Shown here piece by piece: positions 13,580 through 20,591 of a DNA stretch of 23,660 nt (positions are counted from its first letter, which is position 1; each line of letters opens with the position of its first letter). Origin of the DNA: a virus. The position numbers and the translations under genes were made by a program. The notes under the pieces were generated by a model. That model was not told the origin of the DNA. It was given only the letters and a program-made list of their open reading frames with translations, and did not search any database. Location of the stretch: positions 1 to 23,660 of the IMG/VR virus record IMGVR_UViG_3300013004_000192; one strand, written 5' to 3'.

Positions 13580-13849
13580 ATGTGGAACTACTATTTAGTT
13601 CAAGAACTAATCATGAATCAGCAATGGATTGATCAGAATGGTGGTAATTGGTCTGCTGGTAGAGTAGAGTGTTATGACACCGAAAATTCTTATGGATATT
13701 CCAATCGTGAATACTTTCTAATCATAGATAAAAAAGATTGGTATAAATTTGATGATTATTTACGATCAATCAATACAGATCAACTAAAAACTTTGGAAGA
13801 ATTAATAGCGATGAGCGACCTACCGATCATTCAATTCCAGAATGTCTAA
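13580..13849 (+). CDS. Hypothetical protein, 89 aa
   Basis: Its ATG directly abuts the preceding TAA. N-terminus MWNYYLVQELIMNQQWIDQNGG, then a middle with YGYSNREYFLIIDKKDWYKF and a C-terminal helix (DQLKTLEELIAMS). Beta-hairpin plus helix layout likely. It is the last gene of the 12264 transcription unit; the next promoter starts 11 bases after it. No family recognised. Confidence 0.75.
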   Translation: MWNYYLVQELIMNQQWIDQNGGNWSAGRVECYDTENSYGYSNREYFLIIDKKDWYKFDDYLRSINTDQLKTLEELIAMSDLPIIQFQNV

Positions 13850-13859
13850 AGAAAGCGTG

Positions 13860-13887
13860 TTGACAATGCCGATTAGTGTGTTATACT
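13860..13887 (+). promoter_or_regulatory. Sigma70-type promoter
   Basis: TTGACA (13860-13865), 16-base spacer, TATACT (13882-13887). The GTGTTGACA start and the CGAT-TAGTGTG spacer closely match the promoter at 12200. The ribosome binding site AGGAG (13913-13917) precedes ATG 13925. Confidence 0.8.
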
Positions 13888-13924
13888 TACAGCGTAACAA
13901 CTACAAAACCATAGGAGCATAACA

Positions 13925-14335
13925 ATGGCTAAGGGTCAAAAGACTTGCGATAAGTGTGGAACTACAACTGGTCCCCGTGCATATATGTGCAAGAAGTGTA
14001 ATACGCCTTTTGTTTTTAAGGCAAAAAGCAAAGAGGCTAAGAATACAAAGATCATCCGAGACTTTAATTGGAGAGAACTTGTTAAGGGTGATCGTATTAG
14101 GGTTACTGGCGGGCCTTATTTCGTTACCAGTGGCGAATTCATTCCAATGGGATATAGGGGTAGGTTTGTTGTTGAGGGTCTTGATCAAAACGGTATTCTT
14201 GCTTGGGGTTTGGACAAACATACTGGATTCGCCCACATTTACATGGGTGGAGATATTCAGAACAAGGAAACTGGCGTCTGGAAAACAAAGCACAAGATGA
14301 TGAAGTTGAAGCAGAAAACGGAGAATTTGTCGTGA
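13925..14335 (+). CDS. Zinc-ribbon phage protein, 136 aa
   Basis: A four-cysteine zinc ribbon (C8-DK-C11, C22-KK-C25) is followed by a beta-barrel-like part: VKGDRIRVTGGPYFV (53-67), GEFIPMGYRGRFVVEGLD (70-87), then GFAHIYMGGDI (101-111), and a basic tail. I recognise the pairing of a KGQKTCDKCG-type ribbon with this domain in large phages. SH3-like or nucleic-acid-binding character is plausible (inference). It has its own promoter, pointing to early high expression. Confidence 0.8.
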   Translation: MAKGQKTCDKCGTTTGPRAYMCKKCNTPFVFKAKSKEAKNTKIIRDFNWRELVKGDRIRVTGGPYFVTSGEFIPMGYRGRFVVEGLDQNGILAWGLDKHTGFAHIYMGGDIQNKETGVWKTKHKMMKLKQKTENLS

Positions 14336-14616
14336 GTATGACGAACGAACAAAAAAATGAGTTGGATAAATTGATGGAGTATAGGGATGATATAGTGGCT
14401 TCTCTATTTAAAATAGAGACAATACTCAAAGTGTATTTCCCTGAAGAGTTTGAGAGAGCGATTCAATTTTATATACCGCAAATTACGACTGCTCTTTATG
14501 AAGATAAAAAGTGGCTAAGTAGGGGAGACTATAGTTTGCAAAATACTATTGACAATCTGCTTGAGCGGTGTAAAATTAAAGATAGTCAACTTGGTGGAGT
14601 GAAAAAATACTTTTAA
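14332..14616 (+). CDS. Helical hypothetical protein, 94 aa
   Basis: Start set at GTG 14332: GGAG at 14320-14323 lies eight bases upstream and GTGA overlaps the preceding stop. ATG 14338 is the alternative, but it would be 14 bases from that site. The longer in-frame ATG 14203 sits inside the previous gene. Mostly helical, charged, with no motif I recognise. Confidence 0.7.
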   Translation: MSMTNEQKNELDKLMEYRDDIVASLFKIETILKVYFPEEFERAIQFYIPQITTALYEDKKWLSRGDYSLQNTIDNLLERCKIKDSQLGGVKKYF

Positions 14617-14628
14617 TTTGGACAATAT

Positions 14629-14988
14629 ATGGAAAACTACAGTATTATTGATATGAATGGTTATGCTATCGGTATGCGTGAAGGCGTAGCCAAATCATTT
14701 TCAGAGGATTATTCAGAAAATCTTGATGAGTTTATTAGTGTCGATCAAGTTATTAGTCTGGTCGAACAACATAGTCTTGGTCAAGATGAGGACGGGTATC
14801 ATATCATTAATGAAGAAGTTTTCAATGATATTTTTAATGATCTTAGAGAATGGATGTATGGTGTTGGTTTATCAAAGTTAGCATCAAAAGGTTATGTAGA
14901 ATGTGCTTGGGATGATGATGCAAACGAAATGATTTTTTGGCTTGCGGACAAGAATAAAACATCAATACCCAATAAACCATCGGCATAA
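14629..14988 (+). CDS. Acidic hypothetical protein, 119 aa
   Basis: Not recognised with certainty. It is strongly acidic and helical in the middle (SEDYSENLDEFISVDQVISL, then INEEVFNDIFNDLREWMYGV), then a LSKLASKGYVECAWDDDANEMIFWL end with a winged-helix-like strand pair. The last part (a lysine-helix then a strand pair) could be a small DNA-binding or protein-protein domain, but that is a guess. No strong ribosome binding site. Its stop overlaps the next ATG by one base. Confidence 0.7.
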   Translation: MENYSIIDMNGYAIGMREGVAKSFSEDYSENLDEFISVDQVISLVEQHSLGQDEDGYHIINEEVFNDIFNDLREWMYGVGLSKLASKGYVECAWDDDANEMIFWLADKNKTSIPNKPSA

Positions 14989-15152
14989 TGTCAGATAAAG
15001 AAAAAATAATACAAATAAAAGAACAAATAGATGATTTAAAAGAATACCTACACTCTGATATTTGTAGAAGTTGTGGTGAGATTGCACTTAAACTTGAAGG
15101 ATATATTCAGGAATTAACATCTTTACTAAATAAAAATGACACTAATTGTTAA
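14988..15152 (+). CDS. Small coiled-coil protein with a CxxC pair, 54 aa
   Basis: The ATG at 14988-14990 shares its first base with the preceding TAA, and the ORF ends at 15152, overlapping the next start at 15136. Helical, charged (KEKIIQIKEQIDDLKEYL), with one C27-RS-C30 pair and a second helix (EIALKLEGYIQELTSLL). A dimer through the Cys pair or zinc binding is possible. It fills what would otherwise be a 150-base gap. Not recognised. Confidence 0.65.
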   Translation: MSDKEKIIQIKEQIDDLKEYLHSDICRSCGEIALKLEGYIQELTSLLNKNDTNC

Positions 15153-15657
15153 TTTTTTCGGTGGGCCTGGGGTTGGAAAAAGTACGCTGGCTTCTGGAAC
15201 CTTTTTTCATTTGAAGCAAAAACGTATCAAGTGCGAACTAGTGACAGAATATGCTAAGACATTAACTTGGGAAAACAGACACTCCACACTACAATGTCAA
15301 CCATATGTTTTTGGTAAACAGTTGTATAGTCTGGAAATTCTTATTGATCAAGTCGATGTTATTATTACAGACTCTCCTATTTGTCTAAGTTTATTTTATA
15401 AAGCGGATAGATATCCTCCATCTTTTGCTCAGTGCGTAATTGATATCTTTAATAAGTTTCACAATATCAACTACTATGTCTCAAGAGCAGAAGATCAGTA
15501 TGACGATGTAGGCAGACTAAGCAGCATTAGTCTTGCAAAAAATATAGATGAGAAAATTTTAACATTTTTAGATGAATTCTACATAGACTATAAAAATATT
15601 CCAAGAAACTTTGAGAGTGCAGAACTGGTAGCCAAAGAGGTTATAGAAAAACTATGA
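15136..15657 (+). CDS. P-loop NTPase, nucleotide kinase-like (AAA_28 type), 173 aa
   Basis: Walker A GGPGVGKST (9-17) and Walker B-like VDVIITDSP (73-81). The arrangement, with EYAKTLTWE after the P-loop and TDSPICLSL later, resembles the NadR/kinase-like ATPase group often found in phages. The substrate is unknown; nucleoside, nucleotide or NAD-related phosphorylation are options for related proteins. It overlaps the SpoU methyltransferase gene by four bases (ATGA). Confidence 0.8.
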   Translation: MTLIVNFFGGPGVGKSTLASGTFFHLKQKRIKCELVTEYAKTLTWENRHSTLQCQPYVFGKQLYSLEILIDQVDVIITDSPICLSLFYKADRYPPSFAQCVIDIFNKFHNINYYVSRAEDQYDDVGRLSSISLAKNIDEKILTFLDEFYIDYKNIPRNFESAELVAKEVIEKL

Positions 15658-16187
15658 ATGTTATTGATGCTCTAAAAGATTTGTCTATAGATACAATCAA
15701 AACATATTGCCAAGATAATGCCATATCAGCCGATGTTGCTATGATTAATATTGGCGGAGACTTTAATTTAAGTACAATGGTCCGTAATGCAAATTTTTTT
15801 GGTTTTAAATCTGTACATTATGTGGGTAAAAAGAAATGGGATAAAAGAGGTAGTGTAGGAACGTACCACTACACTCCAATGTATAACTATAATACAGAAG
15901 AATCTTTTATTTCACATTTTACAAATAGAACAATTATAGCTATTGAAAATAATATTCCCGAATTTGCAGATAAAACAATAGAATTATTTGACTATAATTT
16001 TTCTGGTATTATTGATCCTATTTTTGTCTTTGGTGAAGAAAAGAGAGGGTTGTCACATTACATACTTGATCGTGCAGACATAATTCTTACTATTAAGAAC
16101 CATGGTAGTGTTCGTTCATTGAATGTTGGTACAACGAGCGGAATAGTTATGTCCTATTATAGAAGTATTTTATCTCAAAGAAAATAG
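15654..16187 (+). CDS. SpoU/TrmH-type RNA ribose methyltransferase, 177 aa
   Basis: SPOUT-class knotted methyltransferase that transfers a methyl group from SAM to a ribose 2'-OH in RNA. The three motifs are in order: motif 1 INIGGDFNLSTMVRNANFFG (31-50, catalytic-type Arg44), motif 2 FVFGEEKRGL (124-133), and motif 3 GSVRSLNVGTTSGIV (151-165). Length fits the minimal domain without the N-terminal substrate-recognition extension of some bacterial members. The target is unknown; tRNA or rRNA is likely by family. Upstream of the tmRNA gene by about 250 bases. Confidence 0.85.
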   Translation: MNVIDALKDLSIDTIKTYCQDNAISADVAMINIGGDFNLSTMVRNANFFGFKSVHYVGKKKWDKRGSVGTYHYTPMYNYNTEESFISHFTNRTIIAIENNIPEFADKTIELFDYNFSGIIDPIFVFGEEKRGLSHYILDRADIILTIKNHGSVRSLNVGTTSGIVMSYYRSILSQRK

Positions 16188-16188
16188 C

Positions 16189-16431
16189 ATGAAACAACAC
16201 CCTGTTTTTATTATTTTGGTCGGGCTTTTCATTTGCTCTTTGGGGTTTAATATATCTATGTGGCAAAGTAATAAAAAACTAGTTTACCAAATACAAAAAT
16301 TAGAGGCTGGCCCAGCAAAAGGATTATTTTTAACCCCAGACGAAAAAACAGATAAAAGACTATCTGACGAAGAAATCCAAGAATTAATTAGGCAGATGCT
16401 AGATAAGATTCAAAAAGAAAGGATGACATAA
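16189..16431 (+). CDS. Single-span membrane-anchored protein, 80 aa
   Basis: A hydrophobic segment at residues 6-24 (VFIILVGLFICSLGFNIS) looks like an uncleaved signal anchor. A short soluble tail follows, with a helix (DEEIQELIRQMLDKIQKERM) predicted to be charged. The ATG follows the previous stop by one base and its TAA ends at 16431, one base before the tmRNA. Function not recognised; topology suggests the tail outside the cytoplasm. Confidence 0.75.
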   Translation: MKQHPVFIILVGLFICSLGFNISMWQSNKKLVYQIQKLEAGPAKGLFLTPDEKTDKRLSDEEIQELIRQMLDKIQKERMT

Positions 16432-16432
16432 T

Positions 16433-16784
16433 GGGGGCGTAATGGTATCGACTACGCTATGTGATTTATATTTGCAGGTAGTGGTTGATCGACCGGCCAC
16501 TTTAAAAGTCGATTAAACGCTTTAACTGGCGAAACTCAGTTAGCCCTTGCTGCTTAATAAAAAGCAGTAACAATCTTAGAAAGCGATGAAGGTAGCGTTC
16601 AAAAGATTGTCGTAAAATCCTTCGGCTGCTAGAATAGCCAACGGGTTCTAGCCTGAGATTTGTTGGTGCAGAAAGAAGAATGTTTTTTGTTCTTTATTCT
16701 TTCTTAAGACTTATGAACAAAATAAACCTGTAGACAATATAATGATCTAACGATAGGACAGGGGTTCGACTCCCCTCGCCTCCA
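16433..16784 (+). ncRNA. ssrA: tmRNA (ssrA), 352 nt
   Basis: tmRNA rescues stalled ribosomes and tags the unfinished protein for degradation. The 5' acceptor strand GGGGGCG (16433-16439) pairs with CGCCTCC (16777-16783); the G3-U70 wobble needed for alanine charging is present, followed by discriminator A16784. The conserved GTAATGGTATCGAC 5' end is clear. The T arm is AGGGG-TTCGACT-CCCCT (16760-16776). A pseudoknot precedes the tag: GTGGT (16481-16485) with GCCAC (16496-16500), and ATCGAC (16488-16493) with GTCGAT (16508-16513). The message ends in a doubled TAA. The bases after the discriminator are CTA, so CCA is not encoded and must be added. No promoter is evident; probably processed from the upstream transcript. 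Confidence 0.95.
16525..16557 (+). other. tmRNA tag-peptide reading frame
   Basis: In the only frame ending LALAA, the codons read TGETQLALAA then TAA TAA. The frame extends upstream as NAL before this. The resume codon is inferred to be ACT (16525) because it lies 11 bases after the first pseudoknot, the same distance as in E. coli, and gives 10 encoded residues. The GCT at 16519 is the alternative, giving ALTGETQLALAA. The C-terminal ALAA is the classic ClpXP-type degron. Confidence 0.7.
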
Positions 16785-16793
16785 CTAAATACT

Positions 16794-17363
16794 ATGATTG
16801 ATAAATCAGATGTAATTACATATACCATAGAAGATAATCTAACAAGCCTCATAATCTCTAATGCAAAAAAAGCAGAGATAGGAGGTACTTCTCAAATTAG
16901 AAAATCTCAAGACAGAAAATCTAGTCTTGCTGAAGATCAACTTGTAGGACAAATATCTACATATTGTGCATCTATGATACTGACAGGATCTCCTAATGGA
17001 TATATTAAAGCAAGAGAAAAAGCTAATAATAATCCATTTATAGGAGATAATGGTATCGATATAGATGGTTTAACGAATATTGATATCAAAGGTAGTCTGA
17101 TGAGATACTCATCCGATCCTCTAAAATATAGACTGTTAGTTAGATCAAAAGAAAGACATGATAATTGGATATATGTTTTGGGTTTAGTACCCAAAGAGCG
17201 TCCATATAAGTGTCACCTTGTAGGATGGATTAATGATTCAGAATTACCTTCGTCCACCTATAATGGACCTATAAAGTCTTTACATGGTGCATACGTTGTG
17301 GAGGCCACAAATCTCAAAAAAATAAAAGAATTAATAACTCAAACAAAAAATATAAATCTATGA
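16794..17363 (+). CDS. PD-(D/E)XK nuclease-fold protein, 189 aa
   Basis: Core pattern of the restriction-endonuclease-like fold: a helix with Glu47 (AEDQLVGQISTYCASMIL), GDNGIDIDGLTNIDIKGS (84-101) with Asp89 and D97-I-K99 as candidate metal and catalytic residues, then strands YRLLV and WIYVLGLVP (125-133) and HLVGWINDSELP (141-152). This last set, YVL-LV followed by GW and ELP, is a pattern I recognise from phage nuclease-like proteins of unknown role. Begins ten bases after the tmRNA; overlaps the next gene by four bases (ATGA). Target DNA is unknown. Confidence 0.8.
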   Translation: MIDKSDVITYTIEDNLTSLIISNAKKAEIGGTSQIRKSQDRKSSLAEDQLVGQISTYCASMILTGSPNGYIKAREKANNNPFIGDNGIDIDGLTNIDIKGSLMRYSSDPLKYRLLVRSKERHDNWIYVLGLVPKERPYKCHLVGWINDSELPSSTYNGPIKSLHGAYVVEATNLKKIKELITQTKNINL

Positions 17364-18604
17364 ATAGAAGACATTTTATATCTCATTTATCATCAGTGTC
17401 TACTTCGCTATATGCTTCTTTGACTTTTAGGAATAGTATAGCGGCAAATGCTGAAACTCTCCGTAAAAATAATAAAAGTGCTATTCTAATATGGTTAGGT
17501 GGTGGTGCTAGCACTATAGATATGTGGGATTTAAAGACCGGAGCAGCAACCGGCGGTGCATTTAAACCTATAAATACAAATGCTGATGGTATTCAAATTT
17601 GTGAACATCTACCTCTTTTAGCAAAAAATATGGATAAACTAAGTATTGTCCGTAATATGAGCACAAGAGAAGCGGATCATACAAGAGGTAGATATTATAT
17701 GCATACCGGATATATACCAAATCCTAATATTGAATATCCTAGTTATGGTAGTGTAATATCTCATGAATTGGAATATTTATGTAAAGATTTAGACATACCT
17801 TTATTTGTTAGCATAGGCGGAAGTAGTATTGGTCCAGGATTTTTAGGCATGAGTTATGCTCCATTCGTTGTCAATACTAATGGAACTGTTAGAAATCTTG
17901 ATATGGGGTTAGACGATAACAGAATCAAACAACGTATGGAAATGTTGGCAACAATTGAAAATAAATTCATTAAAGAAAATCGTGGAGAATTTAGTATCGA
18001 TCATTATAAAATACTAAATAAAACTTGGAAAATTATGCACAGCGATCAGATGGATGCGTTTAAAATTCTTTCTGAAAAACAACAAGTCAAAGACAGATAT
18101 GGTAATTCTGCTTTTGGTAAAAGCTGTCTTATGGCTAGAAGATTAGTAGAATCTGGGATACCTTTTATCGAAATCGATTTTGGTGGTTGGGATAATCATA
18201 CTGATATTTTTACAACATTACAGAACCAAAAACTTCCAGACTTGGATAAAGGTATGAGTGCTTTACTTGAAGATTTAAATGATAGGGGTCTGTTAGATAC
18301 CACAACTATTATATGCATGGGCGAATTTGGTCGAACCCCTTCTATTAATTCTAACGCTGGTAGGGATCACTGGGCTAGAAGTTGGAGTGTTGTTGTAGGA
18401 GGAGGTTCTTTTAAAAGAGGTATGATTGTTGGTAAAACCAATGAAGATGGTAAAGAAGTTGTAGGAGATATATACACTTCACAAGATTTAATGGCTAGTG
18501 TCTTAAAAAGTTTAGGCATTTCATTAGAAATTATATTTACTGCTAAAAATGGTAGACCTATGAAAATTGCAAATTCTGGTAAAGTTATTACAGAATTATT
18601 TTAA
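17360..18604 (+). CDS. DUF1501 family protein (sulfatase/phosphatase-fold relative), 414 aa
   Basis: Full-length match to DUF1501, a family abundant in Planctomycetes and related bacteria and thought to belong to the alkaline phosphatase/sulfatase superfamily. Landmarks: MNRRHF then a short apolar stretch and AANAE (possible Tat/signal-like start, about 1-31), IWLGGGASTIDMWD (44-57), PFKPI-like AFKPINTN with EHLPLLAK (82-89), TREADHTRGRYYMHTGY (102-118), GGWDNH (275-280), MGEFGRTPSIN (320-330) and GRDHWAR (334-340). It ends GRPMKI-ITELF as in the family. Position 52 is Thr, where the bacterial members I remember have His (GGPSHxD). Codons are AGA/ATA-rich like its phage neighbours, so it is not a very recent insertion. 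Role in a phage is unknown. Confidence 0.92.
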   Translation: MNRRHFISHLSSVSTSLYASLTFRNSIAANAETLRKNNKSAILIWLGGGASTIDMWDLKTGAATGGAFKPINTNADGIQICEHLPLLAKNMDKLSIVRNMSTREADHTRGRYYMHTGYIPNPNIEYPSYGSVISHELEYLCKDLDIPLFVSIGGSSIGPGFLGMSYAPFVVNTNGTVRNLDMGLDDNRIKQRMEMLATIENKFIKENRGEFSIDHYKILNKTWKIMHSDQMDAFKILSEKQQVKDRYGNSAFGKSCLMARRLVESGIPFIEIDFGGWDNHTDIFTTLQNQKLPDLDKGMSALLEDLNDRGLLDTTTIICMGEFGRTPSINSNAGRDHWARSWSVVVGGGSFKRGMIVGKTNEDGKEVVGDIYTSQDLMASVLKSLGISLEIIFTAKNGRPMKIANSGKVITELF

Positions 18605-18606
18605 TT

Positions 18607-18954
18607 ATGTCTAGAAAAATTTGTACTTACTGCGGTAAAAGAAAGAATAAAGCAAGTTTTCCCAAGCATAGTATGTATAAAGATAATTTAGATAGTAGAT
18701 GTAGAAAGTGTATAAAAAAACATTCAAAGATAAGAAGTAAATTACATAAAAAGGCTCCACCAAAACCAGAAGTTTGTGAGTGTTGTGGAAAAGTACCTTA
18801 TAAATGGTGTTTAGACCATGACCATGAAGATAATAGTTTTAGGGGCTGGCTTTGTGAACCATGTAATACTGGTATTGGTAAATTGGGAGACAATATACAG
18901 TCTATTGTCAATGCTATGAATTATTTTCTGTCTAGGGAAAAAAGATATGAATAA
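18607..18954 (+). CDS. Recombination endonuclease VII-like nuclease, 115 aa
   Basis: His-Me (treble-clef) endonuclease related to T4 gp49, which resolves branched DNA. C-terminal core: C57-EC-C60, CLDHDHEDNSFRGWLCEPCN (68-87) with catalytic-type His71/His73 region and Asn87, then GIGKLGDN. C83/C86 complete the zinc site. An extra N-terminal zinc pair is present (C6-TY-C9 and C32-RK-C35) on a Lys-rich arm, giving two zinc sites in 115 residues. Can also be a free-standing homing-type nuclease. Three bases after DUF1501. Confidence 0.88.
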   Translation: MSRKICTYCGKRKNKASFPKHSMYKDNLDSRCRKCIKKHSKIRSKLHKKAPPKPEVCECCGKVPYKWCLDHDHEDNSFRGWLCEPCNTGIGKLGDNIQSIVNAMNYFLSREKRYE

Positions 18955-19159
18955 TATTAGAAAACATTTACAAGAAAATAATATGAGTTATTTACAGCAT
19001 TTTCATTTTGCTTGGATGCATGGTGCTGTATGTTTAGTAGCAGGATTATGTTTAATGATTCATGCTATATTTCCCTGCTGGTTTCAAACCACTGGAAGTG
19101 ATTTAGTTGGTCTTTTGGCAAATGTGTTCAAGAAACGACGCAGAATAGACGATACTTGA
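18947..19159 (+). CDS. DUF6356-like small membrane protein, 70 aa
   Basis: The pattern HLQENNMSYLQHFHFAWMHG, then CLVAGLCLMIHAIFPCWFQTTGSDLV, agrees with small bacterial proteins annotated DUF6356 (YLQH, G-L-H-FP, TTGS). One transmembrane helix near 26-45 and a basic tail (KKRRRIDDT). ATG 18947 overlaps endonuclease VII by eight bases; the match begins before Met13, which supports this start. Function unknown in all members I know of. It precedes the ligase promoter. Confidence 0.75.
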   Translation: MNNIRKHLQENNMSYLQHFHFAWMHGAVCLVAGLCLMIHAIFPCWFQTTGSDLVGLLANVFKKRRRIDDT

Positions 19160-19184
19160 CAATACAGATATGCTATGTTATACT
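19156..19184 (+). promoter_or_regulatory. Sigma70-type promoter of the DNA ligase gene
   Basis: TTGACA (19156-19161), 17-base spacer, TATACT (19179-19184). It overlaps the last codons of the DUF6356-like gene. AGGAG at 19195-19199 is ten bases before ATG 19210. Confidence 0.8.
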
Positions 19185-19209
19185 GGACGTACACAGGAGA
19201 CTTTGAAAT

Positions 19210-20517
19210 ATGAAACATCATTTTGACTATGTTTGGGGTATGGTTCGTGATCTTCGTGCTACAAGCAGCACTATTGATAAGCAAGGCATTATTGAGGATT
19301 ATTGCAACCATAATTCCGAGGCTGCAAACTTTACTAAGAAAATTCTACTCTATACTTATCATCCTCTTTGGCAATATAATGTCACCAGCGACAACTTGAA
19401 GAAAAAGGCATCTCTTACAGGAAAGAAATATGACAATATATTTAAGCTTTTGGATGATCTCAAGTCTCGTTGTATTACCGGGCATGATGCTATTGGTGCT
19501 GTTAATAGTTTCATTGATCAACATCAAGAATATGAAGAATTGATTCATTGTATTGTTGACAAAGATCTAAAAACCCGTGCTGGAGATAAGATTATAAATA
19601 AGGCTATTCCAGACCATATTCCAGAGTTTAGCGTTGCTCTGGCAGATAAGTATGATCCTAATATTGTAGACTGGAAGGACGGATGGTATGTTAGCAGGAA
19701 GATTGACGGTGCTAGATGTGTCGCTATTGTTGATTCTAATAGTAACACTACTTTCTACTCCCGCACAGGAAAAGAATTTGATACTCTTGGCGTTGTTGCT
19801 GATGGTATTAAGGCTCTTGGTATTACTAATGTAGTATTTGATGGTGAGCTTTGTCTTGTAGATGAAGATGGAAATGAAGATTTTCAGGGTGTAATGAAAC
19901 AACTGAAAAAGAAAGACCATACGATTCCTAATCCTTCATATAAAATTTTTGACCTAATAACGCACGACGAGTTTTATAGCAAGAAGGGAGAGCATAACAG
20001 ACCATATTCTATCAGATATGCTGATCTGGTCGAAACTATGAAACTGAATGACTGTCCTTGTTTGACAGTACTAGAACAAGACAAAATAAACAACGATGAC
20101 CATTTTGCAGAGTGGGTTGCTAAGGTTGGTGCTAATTCTTGGGAGGGTTTGATGCTTCGTGCTGACGAACCCTATAAGGGTAAGCGTAGTAAAGATCTAC
20201 TAAAATACAAATCATTTTCCGATGATGAGTATGAAGTTATTGATGTAGAAATGGGTCCATTTAGATATGTTAAGGATGGTGCAGAGTGTGAGGAGAGTAT
20301 GTTGTCCTGCGTCACTATTATGCACAAAAATCACCCTGTTCGCGTCGGTTCTGGATTCAGTATTGAACAAAGACAGGACTTTCATAAAGACCCCAAAAAG
20401 ATTCTTGGAAAAATTATTACTGTTCAGTATTTTGCAGAGAGCAGGAATCAGGATGGTGGTATTAGTCTGAGGTTTCCAACATTTAAGATGTTGCACGGAT
20501 TTTTTCGTGAAGTATAG
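19210..20517 (+). CDS. ATP-dependent DNA ligase, 435 aa
   Basis: Seals 3'-OH/5'-phosphate DNA nicks. Motifs: an N-terminal helical domain (about 1-135), motif I SRKIDGARC with Lys164 (162-170), FYSRTGKEF (182-190), motif III VVFDGELCL (208-216), motif IV SWEGLMLR (310-317), motif V DLLKYKSF (329-336), then an OB-fold C-terminus (RVGSGFSIEQRQDF, then ITVQYFAESRN). All catalytic residues are intact. Its own consensus promoter, and Ile mostly as ATT with many CGT Arg codons, suggest high expression. It does not overlap any neighbour. NAD-ligase features are absent. Confidence 0.95.
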   Translation: MKHHFDYVWGMVRDLRATSSTIDKQGIIEDYCNHNSEAANFTKKILLYTYHPLWQYNVTSDNLKKKASLTGKKYDNIFKLLDDLKSRCITGHDAIGAVNSFIDQHQEYEELIHCIVDKDLKTRAGDKIINKAIPDHIPEFSVALADKYDPNIVDWKDGWYVSRKIDGARCVAIVDSNSNTTFYSRTGKEFDTLGVVADGIKALGITNVVFDGELCLVDEDGNEDFQGVMKQLKKKDHTIPNPSYKIFDLITHDEFYSKKGEHNRPYSIRYADLVETMKLNDCPCLTVLEQDKINNDDHFAEWVAKVGANSWEGLMLRADEPYKGKRSKDLLKYKSFSDDEYEVIDVEMGPFRYVKDGAECEESMLSCVTIMHKNHPVRVGSGFSIEQRQDFHKDPKKILGKIITVQYFAESRNQDGGISLRFPTFKMLHGFFREV

Positions 20518-20560
20518 ACATATTACACAGTAGTGTATACATAAGTGTGTCTAAATTTTT
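20515..20560 (+). terminator. Possible rho-independent terminator after the ligase gene
   Basis: TAGACA (20515-20520, containing the ligase stop) pairs with TGTCTA (20548-20553), followed by AAATTTTT. An inner hairpin TACAC (20524-20528) with GTGTA (20533-20537) sits between them. The stem is AT-rich and interrupted, so termination strength is uncertain. The rest of this 74-base gap to the next ATG shows no clear promoter. Confidence 0.4.
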
Positions 20561-20591
20561 AAAACTTCACTAGGTTATTAAAATAAATTAT

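Noticed and set aside
16513-16557. A longer tag frame from LNAL or earlier
   Set aside because: The same frame is open upstream, but the GTCGAT strand of the pseudoknot ends at 16513, and the usual distance to the resume codon puts it near 16525.
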